Assembly (NCBI GenBank): GCA_011051615.1
Contig: DRKU01000123.1
Coordinates: 1 to 36,927 of the forward strand
Length of the DNA stretch: 36,927 nucleotides
Source of the DNA: Gammaproteobacteria bacterium
Lineage (GTDB): Bacteria > Pseudomonadota > Gammaproteobacteria > CAMYNG01
Direction of reading: 5' to 3'
Made by a program: the position numbers and the translations under genes. Below the pieces are notes generated by a model. The model was not told the origin of the DNA. It was given only the letters and a program-made list of their open reading frames with translations, and did no database searches. Of this stretch, positions 6,761 to 14,083 are shown in pieces. Numbering within the stretch: position 1 is the first letter of the stretch; each line of letters starts with the position of its first letter.

Positions 6761-9138
6761 TATCCACCCACCTTGATCAGGGCCTTGGCCAGGTCATTAC
6801 GCAGCTCATCCACGGTCTGGTAGCGCTTGTCCGGATTCACCACCATCGCTTTGAGGATAATAGCATTTAAATCATCGGATATTTTCGGATTGATGGTTTT
6901 TGGCGGTTTGGCCTTGCCTTCCACATGCTGGAAGAGGATGGCCATGGAGTCCTTGCCACGGTAGGGCGGTTTGCCGGTAAAGATTTCGTACATCAGGATG
7001 CCGAGGCTGTAAATATCTGTACGCGCGTCGATTTTCTTGTCACGTACCTGCTCGGGTGCCATGTAGGTGGGGGTACCCACCAGCACACCGCTGCGTGTGA
7101 GGCGCGCATCCGTGTGGCTGGCGGCTGCGGCGAGACCGAAATCCACCAGTTTGACCACGTCATTTTCATCGATGAGGATATTGGCCGGCTTGATGTCGCG
7201 ATGCACCACGCCTGCACGGTGTGCATAGCTCAGCCCGTTGCAGACCTCGATGAGGATCTTGATCATGCGTGCGTGGTCGTCGGTCTTTTTGGCCTTGATT
7301 TCGTAGCCCAGCGAATGGCTGTCGAAATACTCCATGGAAATGGCGCAGGACTTGCCGATATTGATGAAGTCAAAGATGCGAATGACGTTCTCATGCGTGA
7401 TCTTGCGCGCGTAGCGTAGCTCCTGCACGAAGCGCTGGATAATGTGTTTGTCCGAGGCTACCTGTGCGTTGAGGAACTTGAGAATGATCTCCTCGTCCAC
7501 CATGGAGTCATGCACCAGCATGACCACACCGAAAGCGCCTTCACCCACCTTGCGGATGACCTTGTAGCGATTATCGATCATGGAGCCTGGTTTCAACTCG
7601 GAGGGATCGATGTAGCCACCACCGTGGGCCGCCTCGGGCTGGACCGGCTGGGGCACGGGAGACGCGCCACTTTGCACTAGCGTGGGATCTGCCGCGCCCT
7701 GGTTGAGTTTGGCGTTCTGCGCGGAACGGGCGGGATTGGAACCCGATTCGACAAACTGCGTAGGTGCGTTCTCCAGATCGTCGAGCATGGAAGGGGCTGC
7801 TGTGTCCGGCGCGGACGATGGCGGCGCCACATCGTATCCCGCGATCTTCGACATCAACGCACTGCGCGAATTCTCATCGAGGAAGTCGGCCTGCTGTATG
7901 GCGGCATTGAGGGTCTCTGGTTCACCGAGCGTCTTCAGGCAGGCGATGCCGACCTTTTCCGACTCCGGATGCGTGGCGACCATCTTCAACACAGCCGGTA
8001 CGGCGCGCGCGTCACCGAGGCCGGCGAGGGCATCGGCGGCACGCTCTCGCACCCACCAGTCGCTGTCGTCCAGTGCGGCCACCAGGTGGTCGAAGGCGCG
8101 TTCATCCTTGATGTTGTTGAGGATCTCCACCGCTGTGCGGCGCAGGAACTCGTCCTTTTCCTTGATCAGTTCGAGGACTGCGGCTATTACCTTGGGTCCA
8201 CCGATGGAACCCAGGGCGTCCGCGGCACGCGCGCGGATCCACCAGTCGGCGTCACGCAGGGCATTGAGCAGATCCTTGACGGCGCGTTGGTCGCCGATCT
8301 CATTCAGTACTTCCACTGCGGCACGGCGTACATACTCCGAATCGTCCTGCAGGATATCGATCAGGTAACCGATGGTGTCGGGGTCACGGATACGGCTCAG
8401 TGCCTCGATGGCCTTGTTCTGTGTCGTGATGTCAGGATCCCGGAGCAGGCGCACCAGCGGCTGGGCCGGAACCTTCGCGGTCATGCTGCCAAGCGCATCC
8501 ACCGCCGTCTGGCGTACGTGTTTTTGCTTGTCTTCGAGCATCTTGAGCAGGGCATCACGTACCGCCATGCTGTCCTTGAACTGGGACAGCACCTTGATGA
8601 GCTGGATGCGGACATTGGGGTCCGGATGGTCGATGAAACGCAGCAGGTCAGGAATGGAGCGTTCGTCGGCAACGTACTCAAGGACGCGGAAGGCCATCTG
8701 TTGCGCTGCCTTGCTGCCATCGGCAAGCTGCTCGAAAAGTTTCGATGGCTGTACGCGTTCCTTGTGGGCGACGATGATCTGCAGCAGGGCATTCTTGGGG
8801 ATCTCCGGATCATCGAGCAATTCGAACAGGCGATTGATATCATACTTGTTCGACTGCGCCATGATTTGCGTAATGTGTGTCATGACGCGGTTGTTGGGAT
8901 GTGCCAGGCCGTCGGTGTAATGATGCAGGCTGGCATTGTCCAGGCCCGTGTTGAGCAGGTTGAGGATATGCGGGTTCTTGCTGTCTTCTTCGAGGGCGTC
9001 GATGAGTTTCGGAACCGCACTGGCACCGATCTGCTTGAGACTGGTGACCGCCTCCTTGACTTCGGCAGGCGAGGCACCGTCCTCATCCAGCAGGATGTTG
9101 ATTGCCTTATTGGCCTTGAGGCCCTTCAGTAACGCCAT
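6760..9138 (-). CDS. HEAT-repeat protein fused to a Ser/Thr protein kinase
   Basis: The product is 792 residues. About residues 1-435 form a HEAT/PBS-lyase-type alpha-solenoid with repeats such as VRQTAVDALGSM, VRRAAVEVLNEIGD, IRARAADALGSIGG and VRERAADALAGLGD. A Pro/Ala/Ser-rich linker follows (about 436-520). Residues 524-792 are a complete Hanks-type kinase: glycine loop GEGAFGVV, catalytic Lys in ILKF (K554), HRDIKPANIL (D648), DFG (D666), activation loop with GTPTYMAPE, then a full C-lobe. No membrane segment or PASTA domain is seen, so the kinase should be cytoplasmic, with the HEAT part as a protein-binding scaffold. It lies between a small unknown gene and two PilT-type genes. Two nearby FHA proteins could read its phosphothreonines. 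Confidence 0.92.
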   Translation of the reverse strand: MALLKGLKANKAINILLDEDGASPAEVKEAVTSLKQIGASAVPKLIDALEEDSKNPHILNLLNTGLDNASLHHYTDGLAHPNNRVMTHITQIMAQSNKYDINRLFELLDDPEIPKNALLQIIVAHKERVQPSKLFEQLADGSKAAQQMAFRVLEYVADERSIPDLLRFIDHPDPNVRIQLIKVLSQFKDSMAVRDALLKMLEDKQKHVRQTAVDALGSMTAKVPAQPLVRLLRDPDITTQNKAIEALSRIRDPDTIGYLIDILQDDSEYVRRAAVEVLNEIGDQRAVKDLLNALRDADWWIRARAADALGSIGGPKVIAAVLELIKEKDEFLRRTAVEILNNIKDERAFDHLVAALDDSDWWVRERAADALAGLGDARAVPAVLKMVATHPESEKVGIACLKTLGEPETLNAAIQQADFLDENSRSALMSKIAGYDVAPPSSAPDTAAPSMLDDLENAPTQFVESGSNPARSAQNAKLNQGAADPTLVQSGASPVPQPVQPEAAHGGGYIDPSELKPGSMIDNRYKVIRKVGEGAFGVVMLVHDSMVDEEIILKFLNAQVASDKHIIQRFVQELRYARKITHENVIRIFDFINIGKSCAISMEYFDSHSLGYEIKAKKTDDHARMIKILIEVCNGLSYAHRAGVVHRDIKPANILIDENDVVKLVDFGLAAAASHTDARLTRSGVLVGTPTYMAPEQVRDKKIDARTDIYSLGILMYEIFTGKPPYRGKDSMAILFQHVEGKAKPPKTINPKISDDLNAIILKAMVVNPDKRYQTVDELRNDLAKALIKVGG

Positions 9139-9181
9139 CTACAACTGTTCCCGAATATTCTCTGTGCGCAAGTGCCGGCGC

Positions 9182-9649
9182 TCAATCGGTTTGCCGGACA
9201 TGATTAATATAAGACTTGTTGACCAGCAGGGTTTCTTCTACCGTTACCAGCCGCAGAAAGGGGTTACCATCAGCATTGAGATAGTCGAACAGGCGGGAAT
9301 AGTCCGCCGGCAGGGTCTCGCGGATCTGGCCGCTGAGAACCGAACCATCCATCATGTGCAACTCACAGGAAATCACCGTCGTGTCCTTGTGGGTGTGGAC
9401 CGGTTCGTTTTCCTCGTAGCTGACGCGAATGATGGAAGCGCGATTGTAGAAGCGCAGTTCATCCGGTTTCCGCCGTTTGACCACCACGAAGGGATTGGCG
9501 CGATTGAGCACTTCCAGGGGTTGCTCCTGTCCCTGATGTGCCTCGCTCTGTTCGCTGACGAACAGTGCGCCGATGACCTGTCCTTCGGGGTGTACCCAGA
9601 GTCGTACCTCTTTCTGGGCCTTCCTGATTTTCAATGATTCCAGCTGCAC
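9182..9649 (-). CDS. Small conserved-looking protein of unknown function, first gene of the kinase-PilT operon
   Basis: This 155-residue soluble protein starts at GTG 9649, preceded by a clear AGGAAGAG ribosome-binding site. There is no signal peptide or membrane helix. The N-terminal half is a basic beta-rich segment (VRLWVHPEGQVIGALFVSE, then VVVKRRKPDELRFYN). The C-terminal half contains ISCELHMMDGSVLSGQI and FLRLVTVEETLLVNKSYI, a pattern reminiscent of small beta-barrel domains such as the DUF6812 type. That resemblance is from memory and weak. As the promoter-proximal gene ahead of the HEAT-kinase it may be an adaptor or sensor for it. No catalytic motif is visible. Confidence 0.7.
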   Translation of the reverse strand: MQLESLKIRKAQKEVRLWVHPEGQVIGALFVSEQSEAHQGQEQPLEVLNRANPFVVVKRRKPDELRFYNRASIIRVSYEENEPVHTHKDTTVISCELHMMDGSVLSGQIRETLPADYSRLFDYLNADGNPFLRLVTVEETLLVNKSYINHVRQTD

Positions 9650-9687
9650 GCGCTCTTCCTGATAGCCTCAAGTGGAATTACTTCCTT

Positions 9688-9703
9688 ATTATATCGGTAT
9701 AAT
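9688..9703. promoter_or_regulatory. Back-to-back -10 boxes in a perfect dyad
   Basis: The bases read ATTATA-TCGG-TATAAT. The left arm is a perfect TATAAT on the minus strand (towards the gene at 9649) and the right arm a perfect TATAAT on the plus strand (towards 9952). No good -35 box is found at 16-18 bases for either, so an activator or weak sigma-70 promoters are possible. The minus-strand box would give a leader of about 30 bases; the plus-strand one about 240. Confidence 0.4.
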
Positions 9704-9784
9704 CTGATTCTAACGACCCCTCTGTCGTCCAACTACCTGAAAAGCAAACTTTTTTAGTCTAAAGGTACTAGTGCCAGCGCAGTA

Positions 9785-9802
9785 GGTGGCGGGCGGGCCA
9801 CC
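9785..9802. repeat. GC-rich inverted repeat in the HD-GYP leader
   Basis: GGTGGC and GCCACC form a perfect 6-base-pair stem around a GGGCGG loop. It lies in the untranslated region upstream of the FHA-GAF-HD-GYP gene. There is no T-run after it, so it does not look like a terminator. Confidence 0.35.
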
Positions 9803-9865
9803 GCCGCCAGTGCGCGTGCGTGACCTGTGGCACTCAAGCCAGCGCCATTTCGCCCGAAACAATAT

Positions 9866-9887
9866 GGACAGATCGGACGATCTGTCC
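9866..9887. repeat. 9-bp perfect inverted repeat upstream of the HD-GYP gene
   Basis: GGACAGATC and GATCTGTCC are exact complements separated by GGAC. The dyad lies about 65 bases before the ATG at 9952. It could be a DNA operator for a dimeric regulator or an RNA hairpin in the leader. No poly-T follows. Confidence 0.5.
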
Positions 9888-9951
9888 CACAGTGTTGGGT
9901 ATACCGGCCCCCGAAGGCGTGCGTGGCAGCCCGTGAGACTTCTTGCCAGAT

Positions 9952-12015
9952 ATGGCTAATATACTGATTTACAAGGATAATAAGGAGTTTCCGGTCCGTG
10001 TGCCGGACAACGACCTGTACCTGGGGCGGGGCAGCTACGGATTCGAAATCGTCGGCAATTTCGTCGGCTTCGACGATCCCCAGATAAGCCGCCGTCATGC
10101 GCGCATCTTGCGCCAGAATGACAGGTACCTGCTGCAGGACCTCAATTCCACCAACGGCACGGTGGTGGGTGATCAGCATATTCACCCCGGCAGCTTCCAC
10201 CCCCTCAAGGACGGTGACCAGATCCGCCTGGGCAGGACCGAAATTCGTTTCTCCGAGGCCGCAGAAGAGGCCCACTCGGTGGCCCTGCGCCATCATTCAC
10301 GCCCCGCAGCCGGTGCAGATACGGCTGCGCGGGAGGAAACATCCCACAACAGCGATTTCGAACTGGTCGAGGGCGAGGTGCCGGGACTGGAGATCCAGGT
10401 GGTCGACTCCGGCGACAATGCCCCCAACGTGAGCATGATGATCGACGCCTCGCGCCTGTTGCACCACCCGCCCACGGCGCGCACGGCAGTGACCAGTGGT
10501 GGCGAGGGCGAGGGCGAGGAGGTCAGCGAGTCGGCCCAGCGCGAACTCATTCGCCGCCTCAATGCCATGACACGGGTCAGCATCTCACTGGGCGCCATCA
10601 AGGATGCCAATGTTCTGTGGGCGCGTATTGCCGAGTGTATCTTCGATATCTTCGAGCAGGCCGATTACCTCAACGTGTTGCTCTACACGGCGGCCGATCA
10701 CCGGCTGAAACCGGTCATCTCGCGTCCGCGCAAGCTCAGTGGCAAGAAGCAAGGTCGTAACACGCTGTCCATTTCCTATTCCATCGTCAATGATGTCATT
10801 CGCAACAAGCACTCCCTGCTGCTCATGGATGCCGGTGGCGATACCCGTTTCAAGGCGCAGGAATCGGTGCTGGCACTGGAGCTGCGCAGCGTCATGTGCG
10901 CCCCCCTGTTGCACGACGATCAGGTGCTGGGCCTCATCCAGGTGGATACACGCAAGGCGCGCAACAGTTTCAACCGCGAGGACCTGCATATCCTCACCGC
11001 CATTGCCACCCAGATCGCCATTTCCGTGAAGAACAACCAGCTCTTCGAGGACATCGAGAAACTCTTCGAGGGCTTCGTTACCGCCTCGGTGCAGGTCATT
11101 GAATCGCGCGACCCGGTCACTGCCGGTCATTCCTTCCGCGTCGCCGAGTTTACCCAGAACCTGGTCTGTGCGGTGGATCGCTGCGACAGCGGCGAGCACA
11201 GCAAGACGCGCTTCGATTCCCGGCAATTGCGCGAAATCCGCTATGCGGCCCTGTTGCACGACTTTGGCAAGATCGGTGTGCGCGAAAACGTGCTCACCAA
11301 GGGCGACAAACTCTATCCCCACGAGGTGGAACTCATCAAGCAACGGTTTCGCTTTGCCGAGGCCTGCCTGGAACGCGACAATTACCGCAAGCTGATCACC
11401 CTGTGGGAGGACGCCACGCGCAGCACCGACATGGAGGAAGTCAGGGCCCGCCTGGCACGCGAGCTTGCCAATGAAAAACAGCGCCTGCGGCGTTTTTTCG
11501 AGCAGGTACTGGAGGCCAACAAGCCCACCATCATGCCGGATCAGATCAGCGGCCTCGACGAGATCGCCCAGTACGTCTTCCGGGACGGTGAGAACGCGGT
11601 CTCCCTGATCACACCGTTCGAGTTTTCCACCCTGAGCCTGGCCAAGGGCAGTCTCAACCCGGAAGAGCGTCTCGAGATCGAATCCCATGTCTCGCACACC
11701 TACGCCTTCCTGAAGCTCATCCCGTGGACCGACGATCTCGGCATGGTGCCGGACATCGCCTATGCCCACCACGAGAAGCTGGATGGCTCAGGTTACCCGC
11801 GCAAGCTGAGTGGCCAGGATATCCCGCTGCCCTCGCGCATCATGACCATTGCCGATATCTACGATGCCCTGACCTCGGCGGATCGTCCTTACAAGAAAAG
11901 CCTGCCGGCGGACAAGGCGCTGGATATCCTCGACCTGGAGGCCCGTGCCGGCAAGATCGATGTGGCCCTGTTCGAGATCTTCCGCGAGGCGCGCGCTTTC
12001 GAACTGAGCGCCTGA
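9952..12015 (+). CDS. FHA-GAF-HD-GYP protein, probable c-di-GMP phosphodiesterase
   Basis: The product is 687 residues from ATG 9952; a TTG at 9943 is an alternative. The N-terminal FHA domain (about 1-95) keeps YLGRG, QISRRHARI and LNSTNGT. An acidic linker (about 105-190, with a GEGEGEE run) leads to a GAF domain (about 195-355; CAPLLHDDQVLGLIQVD). The rest is HD-GYP: AGHSFRVAEF (H393), LLHDFGKIG (H436, D437), ESHVSH (H579), AHHEKLDGSGYP (H606-H607 and GYP 614-616) and IADIYDALTS. Metal ligands and the GYP motif look intact, so hydrolysis of c-di-GMP to pGpG/GMP is plausible. About 115 extra residues lie between the HD and HHE motifs. The FHA domain suggests control by the kinase encoded divergently. 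Confidence 0.88.
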   Translation: MANILIYKDNKEFPVRVPDNDLYLGRGSYGFEIVGNFVGFDDPQISRRHARILRQNDRYLLQDLNSTNGTVVGDQHIHPGSFHPLKDGDQIRLGRTEIRFSEAAEEAHSVALRHHSRPAAGADTAAREETSHNSDFELVEGEVPGLEIQVVDSGDNAPNVSMMIDASRLLHHPPTARTAVTSGGEGEGEEVSESAQRELIRRLNAMTRVSISLGAIKDANVLWARIAECIFDIFEQADYLNVLLYTAADHRLKPVISRPRKLSGKKQGRNTLSISYSIVNDVIRNKHSLLLMDAGGDTRFKAQESVLALELRSVMCAPLLHDDQVLGLIQVDTRKARNSFNREDLHILTAIATQIAISVKNNQLFEDIEKLFEGFVTASVQVIESRDPVTAGHSFRVAEFTQNLVCAVDRCDSGEHSKTRFDSRQLREIRYAALLHDFGKIGVRENVLTKGDKLYPHEVELIKQRFRFAEACLERDNYRKLITLWEDATRSTDMEEVRARLARELANEKQRLRRFFEQVLEANKPTIMPDQISGLDEIAQYVFRDGENAVSLITPFEFSTLSLAKGSLNPEERLEIESHVSHTYAFLKLIPWTDDLGMVPDIAYAHHEKLDGSGYPRKLSGQDIPLPSRIMTIADIYDALTSADRPYKKSLPADKALDILDLEARAGKIDVALFEIFREARAFELSA

Positions 12016-12047
12016 GCGGCGGGGCAGGGCGCATCGTGGCCCGGCCT

Positions 12048-12560
12048 TCAGATCCGTCCTCCACGCAGAAAGCGTGACTTCCAGTACGGGTTGCTCATGC
12101 TCTCGATGGCCACGCGCTTGCCCGCCGAGGGCGCATGCACGAAGCGGCCATCCCCCAGGTAGATCCCCACATGTCCCACGCGTGGCGTATTGACGCGAAA
12201 GAACACCAGGTCCCCCGGACGCAATCGGGTCCGCGACACCGGTGTCGCCCGGCGGTAGAGATCCCGCGTGGTGCGTGGCACGCTGATGCCGGCCTGGGCG
12301 TGGCTGTAGTAGACCAGCCCGCTGCAGTCGAAGCCGGTGCGCGGCGAACGCCCACCGTAGCGGTAGGGCACGCCCACCTGGCGGCGGGCGATGCGCAGGA
12401 CCTGGGACACGTCGCCGCCCGCCCGAGAGGCGACCGGGGGCGCGGAACGCGGGGCAGGGCTGGAGCAGGCGGCCAGCGTGGACGCTAATAAGGCTGGCAG
12501 GAGGCAGGCCAGAAGGCGACGATGTTGCCCTGGATGGAGGCGTGATCCTATCAATAACAT
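12048..12560 (-). CDS. NlpC/P60-family lipoprotein, cell-wall peptidase
   Basis: Read from ATG 12560 the product is 170 residues; an upstream GTG/ATG extension to 12620 would spoil the signal peptide. The N-terminus is a lipoprotein signal (LLACLLPALLASTLAAC, lipid-attached C32), followed by a Ser/Pro/Ala spacer. The NlpC/P60 domain has its catalytic Cys in FDCSGLV (C79), His in GHVGIYLG (H130) and a third polar residue in FVHAP (H142). Enzymes such as Spr/MepS cleave peptidoglycan cross-links or stem peptides at the outer membrane's inner face. It is convergent with the HD-GYP gene and divergent from the SprA-related gene. The exact bond cleaved is not predictable from sequence alone. Confidence 0.85.
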   Translation of the reverse strand: MLLIGSRLHPGQHRRLLACLLPALLASTLAACSSPAPRSAPPVASRAGGDVSQVLRIARRQVGVPYRYGGRSPRTGFDCSGLVYYSHAQAGISVPRTTRDLYRRATPVSRTRLRPGDLVFFRVNTPRVGHVGIYLGDGRFVHAPSAGKRVAIESMSNPYWKSRFLRGGRI

Positions 12561-12672
12561 ATAGTTACCGTAATATGTTAATGCTGTTATTGAAGTATAG
12601 AACAATTCGGCCACCCACACGGCGACCGTTGTATCAGTCCGGCTTATCGGCCGCGGAACTCAGGTCCTGAGC

Positions 12673-13245
12673 ATGGACCCCATCGCCCTGCACCATGCCG
12701 ATCCCCGTACGGTGGTGGCCAGCCGGCCCACTGCCGAGGACCGCCATACCTCGGCGGAGCCGCGTGTGGCGCGCGCGGGCCGGGGAGAGCGCAGCGAGGA
12801 GACGGGTCGCGAGGACGAAACGAGCCTGCGACGCCTGCGTGCGCGAGATCGGGAGGTGCGCGCGCATGAAAATGCCCATCGGGCCGTGGGCGGGCGCTTC
12901 GTGCGCGGCGGCCACCTGGATACCCAACGGGGCCCCGATGGCCGTCTCTACGCCATCGGTGGCGACGTGCGTATCGACGTGGCGCCCATCCCCGGTGATG
13001 CCGCTGCCACGCTGGAGAAGGCCGTCATCGTGCAACGTGCCGCGCTCGCACCCGTCGATCCTTCTCCCCAGGACCGCAACGTGGCCTCGCGCGCCGCACG
13101 CATGGCAGCCAGTGCCCGCGCCGAACTGGCGCGCCAGCGCCACGAGGGGGAAGAGAACGCCCCTCCTGCGCGTGCCACTGGGGCGGGGCTCTACGCCAGC
13201 CTCGCCAGCGAACCGGAACCCCAGGCCATCGACCTGGTGGTGTGA
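12673..13245 (+). CDS. SprA-related family protein, putative metalloprotease
   Basis: This 190-residue protein starts at ATG 12673. It contains an HExxH-type zinc motif in VRAHENAHRAVGG (residues 63-73). This is followed by GPDGRLYAIGGDVRIDVAPI, PGDAAATLEKAVIVQRAALAP and PSPQDRNVASRAARMAASAR, the hallmark blocks of the SprA-related (putative metalloprotease catalytic) family. The N-terminus is charged, low in complexity and lacks an obvious signal peptide. Function is unestablished. The family tends to be small and soluble and no substrate is known here. It lies alone on the plus strand between an NlpC/P60 gene and lemA. Confidence 0.75.
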   Translation: MDPIALHHADPRTVVASRPTAEDRHTSAEPRVARAGRGERSEETGREDETSLRRLRARDREVRAHENAHRAVGGRFVRGGHLDTQRGPDGRLYAIGGDVRIDVAPIPGDAAATLEKAVIVQRAALAPVDPSPQDRNVASRAARMAASARAELARQRHEGEENAPPARATGAGLYASLASEPEPQAIDLVV

Positions 13246-13366
13246 CCCCACATCGTCCGCGTGGGCGTTTTCAGCTCCGGGCGCTGGTTCACGGCGTCAG
13301 AGTTTAGTATTGTGCCAGCAGGCCGGTGTGGGCTTCGAGCGGGATAACGACAACAGGAACAACAAC

Positions 13367-13942
13367 ATGGAACTGGGAACAATCATCTTTCTCGTCGTGG
13401 CGGTGATCGTCGTTGCCTACTTCATCTATATCTATAACGGGCTGGTCTCACTCAAGCACAATGTCTCCAAGGCCTGGTCCAACATCGAGGTCATTCTCAA
13501 GCAACGCCACGATGAACTGCCCAAGCTGGTGGAAGTCTGCAAGCGCTACATGAAGTACGAACAGGAGACCCTGGAGAAGGTCATCAATGCCCGTTCACAG
13601 GTGATGAAGGCGCGTGCCGCCTCGGACATGGGCGCACTGGGTCAGGCGGAGACGCAGTTGCGTGCCGGTCTCGGCAACCTGTTCGCGCTGGCGGAGAACT
13701 ATCCCGATCTCAAGGCCGACAAGAGTTACCAGCACCTTGAATCGCGCGTCTCGCAACTGGAAAATGCCATTGCCGATCGGCGCGAGGTCTACAACGAGTC
13801 GGTCAACCTGAACAATGTGCGTATCGAACAGTTCCCGGACGTACTGGTGGCGCGCATGTTCAACTTCCGGCCCTTCGAACTGCTCGAGTTCAGTGAAGAA
13901 GAGATCCGCGATGTGGATATGAAAAACCTGTTTGGTAACTAG
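13367..13942 (+). CDS. lemA: LemA family membrane protein
   Basis: The product is 191 residues. The start at ATG 13367 is chosen because AGGA lies 8 bases upstream and the N-terminal helix begins there. A single membrane helix (about 5-24, IIFLVVAVIVVAYFIYIY) is followed by the LemA helical-bundle domain: NGLVSLKHNVSKAWSNIEV, LKQRHDELPKLVEVCK, then the conserved ENYPDLKADKSYQHLESRVS and IADRREVYNESVNLNN blocks, ending FRPFELLEFSEEE. LemA proteins are found next to HtpX proteases or TPM-domain proteins; here neither is adjacent. Role unknown, possibly envelope-related. Confidence 0.92.
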   Translation: MELGTIIFLVVAVIVVAYFIYIYNGLVSLKHNVSKAWSNIEVILKQRHDELPKLVEVCKRYMKYEQETLEKVINARSQVMKARAASDMGALGQAETQLRAGLGNLFALAENYPDLKADKSYQHLESRVSQLENAIADRREVYNESVNLNNVRIEQFPDVLVARMFNFRPFELLEFSEEEIRDVDMKNLFGN

Positions 13943-14083
13943 TTGCTATCTTTCCGCTCCTGACGCCATTAGAATGACGCGCTTTGACGCAACTCCCGGC
14001 CATCGGCCCCATGTTTAGTCCCTGTATTCCGTATTTCTCTGCCATGCCCGTCGTGGCGTCCCACGTACCGTTGATCGGCTTCC

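Larger units (their letters stand above)
9650..9951. other. Divergent intergenic control region
   Basis: About 300 bases separate the minus-strand kinase/PilT operon from the plus-strand FHA-GAF-HD-GYP gene. The part near the operon is AT-rich and carries two back-to-back TATAAT boxes. The remainder holds two GC-rich inverted repeats at 9785-9802 and 9866-9887 and a T-run at about 9750. No convincing gene is seen; a minus-strand open frame across it looks compositional and overlaps the HD-GYP coding region. Confidence 0.55.

Noticed and set aside
7969-9132. Plus-strand open frame opposite the HEAT repeats
   Set aside because: It mirrors repetitive HEAT codons and shows no domain; the minus-strand protein is clear.
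9754-10296. Minus-strand open frame covering the divergent control region
   Set aside because: It overlaps the conserved FHA domain on the plus strand and has no family match or ribosome-binding site.
10585-11772. Minus-strand open frame of about 395 codons opposite the HD-GYP gene
   Set aside because: The opposite strand encodes GAF and HD-GYP motifs; the antisense translation shows no family feature.
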